Positions 52,379 through 61,399 of a stretch of 64,000 bases of DNA are shown here, in pieces. Source of the stretch: Alphaproteobacteria bacterium 40-19 (GTDB taxonomy: Bacteria > Pseudomonadota > Alphaproteobacteria > Holosporales > Holosporaceae); the NCBI GenBank assembly GCA_001898075.1, contig MKSD01000001.1, forward strand, positions 310,001 to 374,000, written 5' to 3'. Numbering within the stretch: the stretch's first letter is position 1; each line of letters starts with the position of its first letter. The translations under genes were made by a program, and so were the position numbers. Under the pieces are notes generated by a model. The model made no database searches. It had not been told where the DNA came from and was given only the letters and a program-made list of their open reading frames with translations.

Positions 52379-53614
52379 ATGCCGCAGTTGGCTCTTCTAA
52401 AGCCTTATCTCCGCCATATTTATTTTTTCGCACTTGTGGGAATTTATTTTTCTATTTTTTATCCTGGATTAATGTCTGATGACAGCCATTATATCTATCG
52501 AATGGCAAAAACAGGCCATTACAACGAAGGTCATCCCCCCTTGATGGCCATTGTTTGGGGGCTTTTAGACAAAGCAGTTTCTGGTCCTAGTTTGATGTTT
52601 TGCTTGAATATGGCGTTACTATGGGGTGCGGTTTATCTTTTGAGTTTTCACTTAACACAACGAGGAATAAACTCTTGGCTGGCTTTGCACTTACCTTACC
52701 TACCCTGGGTGGGCCTGTACGCAGGTTGGATCTGGAAAGATATTATTTTTACTTTTGGTTACGGTTTTTTGTCGATGATCTTATGCTGTAAAGCTAAAAA
52801 CAGGCAATCTTTTTCTTTCGGAGGTGCAGTTTATTTTTTTCTTGTCTTATTTTATGCAACTGCCGTCAAATATCAAGCGCAGTTTATTGCTCCTTTTTTG
52901 TGCTATTGGTTTTGTACAGTGCAATGGCCTAACTCCAAAAACCTTTCTTACTTCTGGAAGACTGCTATCCTTAGCTTGTCGCTGGTCATGTCCAACTCTT
53001 GGATCAACCACATGCTTATCCCCCAAACAGAACGGAACCACTTTTGGCAGTACGTTAAAATTTATGATTTGGCAGGCATCAGTGTGCGTTGTGGAAAAAT
53101 CTTACTTCCGGACTCTTTGATTCGTGTCCCAGATTTAAAGGCCATCGAAAAAAAGTATGCTCTGTTGTGGGAACCTCTTATCCGTAGTACGGACGCTCCT
53201 TTAAAAGCGACTTCTAATGACCATGAACGAAAAGAATTGGTAAAAGCTTGGTGGAATGCCGTGGGGACTCACCCTCTTTGTTACTTGGCTCACCGCACCT
53301 CTTTGATCTTTCATGGTCTTTTACTGCCCTACCAGGTATCAAATTTCAAAAGAGTCCTTTTTTCTCCTCTCTTTTACCTCCCTTTTCAGCTATGGTTTAT
53401 GTTTTCCAGGCGCTTTATCTTTCCTGTCAGGCATTTAAACAAGATGGGTTTAGGCTTAATAGCCGTGTTATTCTTTTTTTCCTTAGCTGGAACGCCCCGA
53501 TATATTTATTTCAGCACCTATTGCTTCTTTCTTTCAGTCCCCTTGGCTTTAAGCCAAAGATGGTTTTCCCAGTGTAAACATAATCTTTTAGAGAAAAAGT
53601 ACCCCATATGTTAA
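52379..53614 (+). CDS. Polytopic membrane protein, probable GT-C-type glycosyltransferase
   Basis: The 411-residue protein has about ten membrane segments. The first loop reads YPGLMSDDSHYIYRMAKTGH followed by YNEGHPPLMAIVW; an acidic pair right after the first helix and a nearby HPP are what GT-C transferases (mannosyl- and oligosaccharyltransferase-like) usually show. WIWKDIIFTFGYGFLSM is another conserved-looking loop. GT-C enzymes move sugars from lipid carriers on the outer face of the membrane. I do not recognise a named family. It is alone between the OTU-like gene and a dead secreted gene. Confidence 0.65.
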   Translation: MPQLALLKPYLRHIYFFALVGIYFSIFYPGLMSDDSHYIYRMAKTGHYNEGHPPLMAIVWGLLDKAVSGPSLMFCLNMALLWGAVYLLSFHLTQRGINSWLALHLPYLPWVGLYAGWIWKDIIFTFGYGFLSMILCCKAKNRQSFSFGGAVYFFLVLFYATAVKYQAQFIAPFLCYWFCTVQWPNSKNLSYFWKTAILSLSLVMSNSWINHMLIPQTERNHFWQYVKIYDLAGISVRCGKILLPDSLIRVPDLKAIEKKYALLWEPLIRSTDAPLKATSNDHERKELVKAWWNAVGTHPLCYLAHRTSLIFHGLLLPYQVSNFKRVLFSPLFYLPFQLWFMFSRRFIFPVRHLNKMGLGLIAVLFFFSLAGTPRYIYFSTYCFFLSVPLALSQRWFSQCKHNLLEKKYPIC

Positions 53615-53646
53615 TATTTTTTCAGATTTATTTTTTAGGAAATAGG

Positions 53647-54031
53647 ATGTTAAGAACTTTTTAGCCCTGATGCTGGGAACTATTTTGCCCCTACAAACGA
53701 CCCTTCCTGAATCTTACTTTTTCTTTTAATGGCACACAAAGGCAATATTATGTCGACACAATCTCGATAAATAGCGTTAGTCAGAAAATGAAAATTTTCT
53801 TTAATGATTTACATAACCCAGATCAGAATTTCCAGAATATAGCCAGAGATACAATCTTTTGGGTCCCGCAATCATTAGGACACTTCAATCAAGTTGAAGC
53901 ATCTGTTGTTTTTCCCAGCTATTTGATTGTCTATAGAAAGATGGATATCAATGATTGTTGAGTTATATGAACCTTATCCCGTGCAAAGTAAAAATCTTTT
54001 AATTTCTTATACATTGAATGAGGATACTTAG
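53647..54031 (+). pseudogene. Decayed secreted protein gene
   Basis: AGGAAATAGG precedes the ATG at 53647, which stops after five codons. One base over, the signal peptide continues KNFLALMLGTILPLQTTLPE and YFFF, then stops. A third frame reads SFNGTQRQYYVDTISINSVS, NPDQNFQNIARDTIFWVPQS and ASVVFPSYLIVYRKMDIND to TGA, and a last shift leads to VELYEPYPVQSKNLLISYTL and TAG 54029-54031. Three frameshifts break one protein of about 125 residues. No relatives in the window. Confidence 0.58.
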
Positions 54032-54156
54032 TCATTAGATAACTAAGATTTAGGTTGTGGCATTGTCAAATCAAAACAGCCTGGTTTAATTACCTTGGCC
54101 CATAAATAAGATATTCATAGAGTTTCCTTAAAATAAATTGTTCTCTGCGGTTTAAA

Positions 54157-54423
54157 ATGATGAAACACTTTTTAATTTTAATGTTATTGTTCTCAACTTT
54201 GGCTTATTGTGAAAGCTCAGAGACCGAACCTCCAAAAGAGCCTGAAAAAACTCAAGAAGAAAAAAAAGCCCCCCCCCCTGAAAAACCCAAAAAAGAAGAA
54301 CAACCGCCTCTAGATATTCCCCCTGCTCTTCAAGAACAATACAACGATTTTGCTGCAAATGCTTATTATGACGACTATATGTCAGATCGACCTTTTTCCA
54401 TTACAACAGCTCCTTTTTCCTAA
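54157..54423 (+). CDS. Small secreted Pro/Glu/Lys-rich protein
   Basis: The 88-residue precursor starts MMKHFLILMLLFSTLAYCES; a lipobox-like LAYC suggests either lipoprotein processing or normal cleavage. The mature part begins with a Pro/Glu/Lys tract (EPPKEPEKTQEEKKAPPPEK), a form that often spans the periplasm or binds proteins, and ends with an acidic aromatic segment, ANAYYDDYMSDRPFS. No family recognised. Its low complexity leaves doubt, but the signal peptide and intact frame support a real gene. Confidence 0.62.
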   Translation: MMKHFLILMLLFSTLAYCESSETEPPKEPEKTQEEKKAPPPEKPKKEEQPPLDIPPALQEQYNDFAANAYYDDYMSDRPFSITTAPFS

Positions 54424-54992
54424 ATCACAAAGCTATACTTATATAACAAAGTGCTTTTTTAAAAATTTTTAGTAAAGAATCTTTTAGTACTTGGACTCTC
54501 TTTTATCATCATTTAGATTATTAATAAGATTAAAAAGAGGGTATTTTTAACCTATCTCTGTTTTTTTAATAATAAAATTTAAGACATGTAAAATTTAACT
54601 CTTCTGAAACCAAGTTGGTGCGCTTAACCATAATTTCTAAACGGTCAAATGTTAAAATTCTATTTAAAGCTGCTAACCAATTAAAAAAAACTTATAGACC
54701 TATCAACCAATGGCTTTACCCTCTTACGACAAAGCAGATCCAAAAATTTGAACTTTTACCACAACGGATTATTTTTTTAAGTCTACTTACATTATTTGTT
54801 ACCTTACTACCTTGAAATAAGAGGGTAAGGCTAATGCGAAACCAAAATTTTAAGCTATGATCATTTTTCCGCTTTTTTTTTACGTTGAGGGCTGCTGTCA
54901 TAATTTTTAATGTTACATATCAGGGGGGGCAGCATTTCTAAAAAAACTACCTCCCCCTAAATCACTAAAACAAGTCCACCACTGAAAGCAGC
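54424..54992. other. Intergenic region with two inverted repeats
   Basis: No convincing gene lies here; a 66-codon frame at 54615-54815 has no domain or good start context. TACCCTCTTA (54717-54726) and its perfect complement TAAGAGGGTA (54818-54827) frame about 90 bases. Nearer infB, a G-run (54923-54929) can pair with CCTCCCCCT (54950-54958), a possible 3' hairpin for the infB operon, although no T-tract follows on the minus strand. Confidence 0.4.
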
Positions 54993-57464
54993 CTATATCT
55001 TCCTGGCAATGGTTTTTACTTCATAACAAGACACTTGATCGCCCAGTTGGTAATCACTGTGTCCGTCTAAAACAATACCTGCTTCATACCCTTCTTTGAC
55101 CTCTTTCTTGTCGTCCTTCTGGTGTTTTAAGCTCTTGATAAGTCCCTGGAAAACAAGTTTCCCATCGCGTGTAATTTTAACTGTTTCGCCTCTTCGTAAA
55201 AAGCCTTTTTTAACTGCACAACCTGCAACAGTAGGACCTTTCTTAATCTTAAAGACCTGAATCACTTCTGCTTGGCCTAACAAAATTTCTTGAAGATCCG
55301 GGGCCAACATTCCAGAAAGAAGATCACGGATCTGGTCTACGGCATGATAGATAATATTATGCTTCAATAAAGGTACTGCTTCTTTTTCAATAATTTTTTG
55401 AGCTTCTGGCAGGATAGACACACCAAAAGCCACCACAATACCCTTACAAGTCTGCGCCAACAAAGCATCCGTTTCTGTAACCGCCCCCACCCCTTTATAC
55501 ACGATCTTGGCCGAAACTTCTTCATGAAGCAATTTGCTGATTTCAAACTCTAAACCTTCCAAACTACCCTGCACATCCGCCTTCAAAATCACTGATAGCT
55601 CTTTCACTTTCTGAGCCTGCAAGTGGCTTTCCAAAGTTCTTACAACAGGTTCGGACTCTCCCTTAGAAAGGAATGTTTGGTGTTTCCATTCTAAAAACTG
55701 CTTTGCCTCAGCCTCGCTGCCCACTTTCATAAAGCGCTCTCCTGAAGACGGCAATTGAGAAAATCCAGAAACAGCCACGGGCATTCCCCCTTCTGCTGAT
55801 TGGATCATTTTACCTTTATCATCGAACAGCAACCGCACCCTTCCGTACACTTCGCCTGAAACAAAGAAGTCTCCCTTACGCAGAGTCCCATCCTTGATCA
55901 AAACTGTGGCCACTGACCCCAGTCCTTTTTTCATTTCTGATTCTATCACCACACCCTTGGCCCAAGCCTTGGAATCTGTTTTCAAATCTAATACTTCCGC
56001 CTGTAAAATAATCGCCTGTTCCAACTTATCAAGATTCTTTCCTGTTAAGGCCGAAACCTCGACTTCCAAACAATCTCCACCTAGGCTTTCCACAACTAAG
56101 TCATAGCTAAGCAGCTGAGTTCTGATATGTTCCGGCTTAGCTGTAGGTTTGTCGATCTTGTTGATCGCCACGATAATAGGAACCCCAGCGGATTGGGCAT
56201 GCCGGATGGCTTCTACCGTCTGAGCATTGACCCCGTCATCCGCTGCCACCACCAATACTACAATATCCGTTACGTTGGCTCCACGGGCACGCATCTGGGC
56301 AAACGCCTCGTGTCCCGGAGTATCGATAAAGGAAATACAATCACCAGAAGGCAAAACAACTTGATAAGCACCAATATGCTGAGTTATTCCCCCTTTTTCT
56401 CCTGAAACCACACTGGTTTTACGCAGAGCATCCAACAAAGAGGTTTTTCCGTGATCAACATGCCCCATCACTGTCACCACTGGGGGACGCCGCTTATCAG
56501 GGGTGGTTGGCATCTGCCACAACTTTTCTTCCAAGTCTTCTGAAACGATTCTGACGCTTTTGGCCCCCATTTCTGCTGCAACAATTTCTGCGATATCCGG
56601 TTCCAAAATCGTATTCAAGGTTGCGGGATGCCCCATCTTAAGCAAAACTTTTAAAAGACTTGCAGACTTAACAGCCAACTGTTCTGCCAGATCGTGAACC
56701 GAAACAGGTCCAGAAATTTCTACTTCTACCACAACAGAACTTTTCCTTTCAAGTTTTCTTGATCCAAAACGTAGTTTTTTCAATCCCACTACTCTGGGAT
56801 GAGTGTGCACAGAGGACTGATCCGAAAACACAATCTTCAAAGCATCATCATCTTCCTGATCACGCCCTTTGCGTTTAGAACGTTTGTCAGCAGTTTTAAC
56901 TTTACGATCACCAAAGACGTTGACTGGTTCTTCTACTTTCTTTCCCGGACGATCTCTGCGTGCCCCTACCCCTGATGCTACTGGTTTCTGTCCTTTGGCA
57001 GCAGACCGAGCATCTGCCGCAGGCTTAGCGTCAGCTTTACGCTCTGAAACCAGCGGAGCACCTCTACCGACAGGTACTTCTTTTAATTTTTCTTGTTGTC
57101 TTAAAGCTTCTTCTGCTTTTTTTTCTTCCAAAAGACGTATTTCTTCTATTCTTCTAGCAGCTTCTTGACGCTCTCTTTCTTGACGTTCTTGTTCTTGACG
57201 TGCTTGTTCTTCCTGCATTCTAGATTGAAGTGCACCTTGAACAGCTCTCATACGTCGCATTTCTTCTTGTTGAGTAAACTTCGAATCAGATTGAGGAGCA
57301 GAAGTCACAGCTGGCCTACGATTCCTTTTAACTTCCACAGTCACTGTTTTGGATCGTCCACGACTGAAATCACGCTTCAACGCATCTGAATCAGGCTTTT
57401 TAGGCGCCTGATCAAGTTTTAACCCTAGCGGCTTACGCTTTTGATCTTTTTTCTCTTCAGTCAT
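54993..57464 (-). CDS. infB: Translation initiation factor IF-2
   Basis: IF-2 is the GTPase that brings initiator tRNA to the ribosome. The 823-residue protein has a long charged N-terminus with an Arg/Gln/Glu-rich coiled-coil segment (residues about 65-130), then the G domain: [20 protein letters not shown] near residue 330, [18 protein letters not shown] and VAINKIDKP. Domains II to IV complete the C-terminus. It overlaps nusA by eight bases. The gene for YlxR, which usually sits between them in alphaproteobacteria, is absent, and rbfA, truB and rpsO do not follow. Confidence 0.97.
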   Translation of the reverse strand: MTEEKKDQKRKPLGLKLDQAPKKPDSDALKRDFSRGRSKTVTVEVKRNRRPAVTSAPQSDSKFTQQEEMRRMRAVQGALQSRMQEEQARQEQERQERERQEAARRIEEIRLLEEKKAEEALRQQEKLKEVPVGRGAPLVSERKADAKPAADARSAAKGQKPVASGVGARRDRPGKKVEEPVNVFGDRKVKTADKRSKRKGRDQEDDDALKIVFSDQSSVHTHPRVVGLKKLRFGSRKLERKSSVVVEVEISGPVSVHDLAEQLAVKSASLLKVLLKMGHPATLNTILEPDIAEIVAAEMGAKSVRIVSEDLEEKLWQMPTTPDKRRPPVVTVMGHVDHGKTSLLDALRKTSVVSGEKGGITQHIGAYQVVLPSGDCISFIDTPGHEAFAQMRARGANVTDIVVLVVAADDGVNAQTVEAIRHAQSAGVPIIVAINKIDKPTAKPEHIRTQLLSYDLVVESLGGDCLEVEVSALTGKNLDKLEQAIILQAEVLDLKTDSKAWAKGVVIESEMKKGLGSVATVLIKDGTLRKGDFFVSGEVYGRVRLLFDDKGKMIQSAEGGMPVAVSGFSQLPSSGERFMKVGSEAEAKQFLEWKHQTFLSKGESEPVVRTLESHLQAQKVKELSVILKADVQGSLEGLEFEISKLLHEEVSAKIVYKGVGAVTETDALLAQTCKGIVVAFGVSILPEAQKIIEKEAVPLLKHNIIYHAVDQIRDLLSGMLAPDLQEILLGQAEVIQVFKIKKGPTVAGCAVKKGFLRRGETVKITRDGKLVFQGLIKSLKHQKDDKKEVKEGYEAGIVLDGHSDYQLGDQVSCYEVKTIARKI

Positions 57465-58998
57465 TTAAAATTCCCTCTTCTTGACCTCTTGCAGCCATAA
57501 TAAACGACCCCAATCCCAAAGGATCTTCTTGATCCTCTGTGTCACTCTGACTATCACACAGAGGGCGCATAATCACTTTCAACTCATCCAAAGACAAATC
57601 CGCAAGTTGGTCCTTTGTTAAGATACCATTGTCTGCCAGCAGTCTCAAGCCTTCCGTAGGAAAGCCCATATTGCAAATCTCTTGATCTCCTCCAGCAGAG
57701 ATAAAGTAATTTTTTACTTCTACCTCCAGCTCCTTCAAAGCGTCCGTAGCGCGCTCTTTCAACTCGGTAGCAACCTCTGTGGTAAATCCTTCTAAACGTT
57801 CTAGTTCTTCCACTGATGTGTGCGCCAGCTCTGCAACAGATTCAAAACCTTCAGAAATCAAAAAATGAGCCATAAATTCATCAATATCCAATTTTTCCAT
57901 AAACAGAGCTGATTTTTCTTGACGATCCTTAACCCTTCTTTCTTCTTCCAGACTGGAAGTAATCAGGTTAATATCTGCACCTGTTATTTTACTGGCCAAA
58001 CGCACGTTCTGTCCACCTCGTCCAATTGCCAAGCTCTTCTGGGCGTCAGGAACCACAACTGTCATACTACCCGGCTTTTTTTCTAAAATCACCTTAGACA
58101 CATCCACATTCCCCAAAGCGTTAACCACAAACAGGGCTTGATCGGAAGACCATTCAATGACATCAATTTTTTCACCACTTAGCTCTCGGCTAACAGCATT
58201 AACACGCATCCCTTTTATTCCCACACACACCCCTACAGGATCAAAAGACCATCCTCGACTTCCTGAGGCGTCTGGAGCATAAATAGCGACTTTGGCACGA
58301 CTGCCCGCATCACGCACGACAGCCTTAATTTCAATAACACCTTCATAAACTTCAGGGACTTCTTGAATAAACAGTTGTTTCAAGAAACCAGGATGTGCCC
58401 TAGATAAAAAGATCTGCGGTCCTTTTTTTTCTTGCCGAACTGCATAAATGTACGCTTTGAGGCGATCATTCACATTATAGCTTTCCCGGGGAATCATTTC
58501 ATTTCTTAAAATAATTCCTTCGGATCTTCCTAATTCTACAATCAAGTTTCCTTGCTCGATGCGCTTTACAGAAACAGAAACCACTTCGCCGACACGGTCT
58601 TTAAATTCTTCAAATTGAGCCTGACGTTCAACTTCATGAACCGTCTTGGCCAAAATACTCTTAATAACTTGTACATCTGCACGGTTCAAAGGCACCAAAG
58701 ACAAAGGCTCTACCCAAAAATCACCCTCTTGGTAACCTGTTTTAGGTAGTTCATCCGGAGAAACTTCTCGGAAAGGACATAAAGCCTCTGGAGTAATAAT
58801 ACGATAGCGAAAAGCACTGACTTCCCCAGTCTCTCGGTCGATAAAGACCCGAATATCATTTTCAATTCCATAAGAAGCTGCAAAAATTTTACTGAAAGAC
58901 GCTTCAAAAGCCTGAAATACGTACTTAACATCAACAAATTTTTCTTTGGCAAATTCTTGAATCTCTTTAATTAAAACAGAACCTATATTGCGTAACAT
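57457..58998 (-). CDS. nusA: Transcription termination/antitermination protein NusA
   Basis: NusA binds RNA polymerase and nascent RNA and modulates pausing, termination and antitermination. The 513-residue protein has the N-terminal polymerase-binding domain, an S1 domain (GNLIVELGRSEGIILRNEMI), two KH domains (VCVGIKGMRVNAVSRELSGE and AIGRGGQNVRLASKITGADI) and a C-terminal part with two acidic helix-hairpin-helix repeats (EFMAHFLISEGFESVAELAH and the EGLRLLADNGILTKDQLADL region). It is between rimP (11-base gap) and infB (8-base overlap), the standard operon. Confidence 0.96.
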   Translation of the reverse strand: MLRNIGSVLIKEIQEFAKEKFVDVKYVFQAFEASFSKIFAASYGIENDIRVFIDRETGEVSAFRYRIITPEALCPFREVSPDELPKTGYQEGDFWVEPLSLVPLNRADVQVIKSILAKTVHEVERQAQFEEFKDRVGEVVSVSVKRIEQGNLIVELGRSEGIILRNEMIPRESYNVNDRLKAYIYAVRQEKKGPQIFLSRAHPGFLKQLFIQEVPEVYEGVIEIKAVVRDAGSRAKVAIYAPDASGSRGWSFDPVGVCVGIKGMRVNAVSRELSGEKIDVIEWSSDQALFVVNALGNVDVSKVILEKKPGSMTVVVPDAQKSLAIGRGGQNVRLASKITGADINLITSSLEEERRVKDRQEKSALFMEKLDIDEFMAHFLISEGFESVAELAHTSVEELERLEGFTTEVATELKERATDALKELEVEVKNYFISAGGDQEICNMGFPTEGLRLLADNGILTKDQLADLSLDELKVIMRPLCDSQSDTEDQEDPLGLGSFIMAARGQEEGILND

Positions 58999-59009
58999 TT
59001 GTCCCCCCT

Positions 59010-59471
59010 TTAAAACTCTGGAATTTCAGGAACCAATCGGCACAACTTGATACTGTCCCATTCCACTAAAAAAACTTCATTCTTGTCCGTTTGTATAATA
59101 ACGCCCTGCGCATTGGTTTTTTCCAGGCAGCCCATAACAGAACTATTTCCTTCCAACGGAGTTTTTAAAGAGATTTGAACGTTTTTGCCCAAAAACCGTT
59201 GATAGTGCGCTGGCTTCACCAAAGGTCGATCTAAGCCAGGAGAACTGACTTCTAAAGTCCAATGATTAGACCACAATTCAGCTTCCCAGAGAATATTTTC
59301 GATTTTACGATGAATGAACTGACATTCCTTCAAACTTAATGTCCCTGTTTCTTGGTTTTCCATTAAAATACACAGACAGTCTCCAGAGGATCTTACCATC
59401 ACATGCACAATTTCGTAGCCAGTATCACTGACTGCATCTTCTAAAAGATTTATAATTTTTTGCTTATTCAT
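59010..59471 (-). CDS. rimP: Ribosome maturation factor RimP
   Basis: RimP assists assembly of the 30S subunit. The 153-residue protein matches the family: LLEDAVSDTGYEIVHVMVRS at the N-terminus, ILMENQETGTLSLKECQFIH, and the hallmark WTLEVSSPGLDRPLVKPAHY near residue 85. It is first in rimP-nusA-infB. There is no Shine-Dalgarno between the ATG and the hairpin directly upstream, so initiation may depend on that structure or be leader-controlled. Confidence 0.94.
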   Translation of the reverse strand: MNKQKIINLLEDAVSDTGYEIVHVMVRSSGDCLCILMENQETGTLSLKECQFIHRKIENILWEAELWSNHWTLEVSSPGLDRPLVKPAHYQRFLGKNVQISLKTPLEGNSSVMGCLEKTNAQGVIIQTDKNEVFLVEWDSIKLCRLVPEIPEF

Positions 59472-59474
59472 AAG

Positions 59475-59495
59475 AAAAAAGGGGATAATTCCCCC
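59475..59495 (-). terminator. Terminator-like hairpin directly before rimP
   Basis: On the minus strand GGGGA, a 4-base loop and TCCCC are followed by TTTTTT and then, three bases later, the rimP start codon. It lies within the roughly 50-base leader defined by the promoter at 59529-59556. A stem plus U-tract in this place looks like an attenuator. The stem has only five pairs. Confidence 0.45.
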
Positions 59496-59528
59496 ACATA
59501 AAGTACCGAAAAAAATCTGATTAATTTC

Positions 59529-59556
59529 ATTATAAAAGATTAGCAGAATATCTCAA
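59529..59556 (-). promoter_or_regulatory. Promoter of rimP-nusA-infB
   Basis: On the minus strand TTGAGA (59556-59551), 16 bases and TATAAT (59534-59529) place the start near 59522, giving a leader of about 50 bases before rimP. Confidence 0.65.
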
Positions 59557-59725
59557 GGGGTCAGTAAAAAAAAATTTAACATCAACACATTTTTAAACAA
59601 AAAAAGACAAACCAGAAAACAAATAAATCCCTAACAGTTATTTATTTAAAAATTTTCTTGGCTTGTCTTTCAGAAGAAGCAGCACCTTAACCCTAGGCAC
59701 GCTCCTTTATTTTTTTAAAAGCTTC

Positions 59726-60484
59726 TTAATCTTCACTTCTCATTCTATTTTTTCTTGAAGCGTCCGCATTGGCTTCAGCTTTTTCCTCGGTGCTTTTCAT
59801 CATTTTAATGAATTCTGCTCCTGAATTTTTAAGTCCCAAAAGTACGTCCTGTTGCTCTTTCTGAAATCTATAGAACTTTTCAATGATGGCATTTTTCTCT
59901 TTTAAAAGCTGCTTCAACCGCGTATTTTCACTGAACAGGTCTCTATTTTCCTTTTTCAGATTTTCAATATCCTTCGCAACTGGTCCGGAGTCTGCAGAGT
60001 GTTTATCATCCAAATCTGAGCCACCAATCATAATGCCCTGGCCGGAAAATGCTTCCCTTCTATTAGCAGCAGACACGCCTTTTTCTTCGCACACATCTTC
60101 TTGTTTTTTTTCACACATCTTAGGGGTAACCCAACCTTTTGCGTCCAATATCTTTTCCTTCAAATCTTGATCCAAATTCGTTTTCAAAAATTTTTCCTTA
60201 ATTTGCTCTTGGCAGTCTGGATATTTTTCTAAAAGCTCTTCTAGTACTTTTACACAGTCATCAGCAGACTTGCCTGCCATTTTAGGTAGAAAATCCTCTC
60301 GGTCAATCAGAAACGGTCCACGAAAAAATTCCTCGTTCTCACTAATAAAACTTTCCACATAAAGAACAGCTCCTCTAACAAAGGCGTCATTGTCTATTCT
60401 TCCACGGCCAATGGAGCTCTTTATTGCAGTGAAAAATGTACCTTCTCTGGTCTCACGATCTTCATATTTCATCCCCAGCAACAT
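59726..60484 (-). CDS. Third part of a split secreted gene: coiled-coil C-terminal section
   Basis: This 252-codon frame starts within the end of the preceding frame (23-base overlap). Residues 1-110 look globular (TFFTAIKSSIGRGRIDNDAF, VRGAVLYVESFISENEEFFR); residues 170-230 form a coiled coil (DIENLKKENRDLFSENTRLK and QLLKEKNAIIEKFYRFQKEQ); the tail is basic. It has no signal peptide and no good Shine-Dalgarno. Its start is internal to a stretch that still reads sensibly in the upstream frame. I read it as the C-terminal part of a gene of about 540 codons, but a separate overlapping gene cannot be ruled out. No family recognised. Confidence 0.62.
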   Translation of the reverse strand: MLLGMKYEDRETREGTFFTAIKSSIGRGRIDNDAFVRGAVLYVESFISENEEFFRGPFLIDREDFLPKMAGKSADDCVKVLEELLEKYPDCQEQIKEKFLKTNLDQDLKEKILDAKGWVTPKMCEKKQEDVCEEKGVSAANRREAFSGQGIMIGGSDLDDKHSADSGPVAKDIENLKKENRDLFSENTRLKQLLKEKNAIIEKFYRFQKEQQDVLLGLKNSGAEFIKMMKSTEEKAEANADASRKNRMRSED

Positions 60485-61025
60485 TTTTATTGTTTAAGCT
60501 CTTTTCAAAAACATCCCCAAGAATTTCCAATTTTTCAACTATAAGATTTGTCCTAAAAATTATTTCAAGCACCTTTTCCTCGGGCCTTGCAGAAAAGACT
60601 TGGTTAAGCTTTGTCTTGTTTTGAATTCGATCACAGCATTGCATAACAATATCTAAAGCAATATTTCCTTTAGAATCTTCAAACTGCTTAAGAAATCCAC
60701 CCATCTTTGTTTGGAAATCCGGATCACTTTCTTTGGGGCAATCTAACCATTGAATACCTTGCAAAAAACCTTCACCCACATTATCCGCATTTTTTTCTAC
60801 AAATTTTTTCAGAAGCCCATCAGCAGTAAGATCTTTCGTCACTTGGCAACTCCTTAGAAACTCATCTAGGCGATGAGCTAAGGATACAGCAGAATCCCTA
60901 TCCATTTTTATATCTGAAAGGAAAGACACTCTCTGAGGAGAGAATACAATGTCATTTTTACCACAAAAGTATTGCAGTAATTCTGTTGCAATAGCCCCAA
61001 AAGCATCTTTGCTAATAAAGTTCAA
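60462..61025 (-). CDS. Middle part of a split secreted gene
   Basis: The 187-codon frame has TTG as first start (61025), but the frame is open back to 61056, where TGA sits at the edge of a seven-T run. Upstream of TTG it reads FFSIDKFHLN, which joins smoothly to NLYDFF, the end of the preceding frame. It contains YFCGKNDIVFSPQRVSFLSD and four or more Cys (SCQVTKDLT, LDCPKESDPD, MQCCDRIQNK). Without a signal peptide of its own these Cys would stay in the cytoplasm; joined to the first frame the protein would be exported. No known family recognised. Confidence 0.6.
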   Translation of the reverse strand: MNFISKDAFGAIATELLQYFCGKNDIVFSPQRVSFLSDIKMDRDSAVSLAHRLDEFLRSCQVTKDLTADGLLKKFVEKNADNVGEGFLQGIQWLDCPKESDPDFQTKMGGFLKQFEDSKGNIALDIVMQCCDRIQNKTKLNQVFSARPEEKVLEIIFRTNLIVEKLEILGDVFEKSLNNKNVAGDEI

Positions 61026-61036
61026 ATGAAACTTAT

Positions 61037-61348
61037 CTATTGAAAAAAATCATACAAATTTTTTTCTGGAATACGATAGTTACTTAAAGTTCCTTCCTCT
61101 CTACATTTGAAAAAACACTCTTGAATTTTTTCACTCAGCTGAACCAAAAAGTCTTTTTCACATGCTTTTTCAATTTTTCCTTGAAACTTTTTTGCGTACA
61201 AATCGTCAATACGCCATCCATCTATTCTAAGATCCGTAGAGCCCTGGTTTTGAAAAAAAGCCAACACCTCCTTCCTGAAATCGTCATACGGAGTAGCATT
61301 AACAGCGCCGAATCCCAGCGCAAACATTAAAAGTATTTTTTTCATCAA
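61037..61348 (-). CDS. First part of a split secreted gene, with signal peptide
   Basis: The 103-codon frame starts MMKKILLMFALGFGAVNATP, a clear signal peptide, then YDDFRKEVLAFFQNQGSTDL and EKACEKDFLVQLSEKIQECF, ending in NLYDFFQ at TAG directly after a run of seven T (61042-61048). One base of shift at that run joins it to the 60462-61025 frame. By itself it is a small secreted Cys-containing protein; with the next two frames it would be the N-terminus of an exported protein of about 540 residues. No family recognised. Confidence 0.65.
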   Translation of the reverse strand: MMKKILLMFALGFGAVNATPYDDFRKEVLAFFQNQGSTDLRIDGWRIDDLYAKKFQGKIEKACEKDFLVQLSEKIQECFFKCREEGTLSNYRIPEKNLYDFFQ

Positions 61349-61399
61349 ACAATCATAATATTTATTATATGATTAATTTAATACATTGTTATTTAAAGT

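Noticed and set aside
54615-54815. 66-codon plus-strand frame
   Set aside because: It starts at a weak codon, has no Shine-Dalgarno or domain, and lies in AT-rich sequence where such frames are common.
56127-57389. Plus-strand frames of 64-99 codons within infB
   Set aside because: They reflect the charged low-complexity N-terminus of IF-2 read on the other strand.
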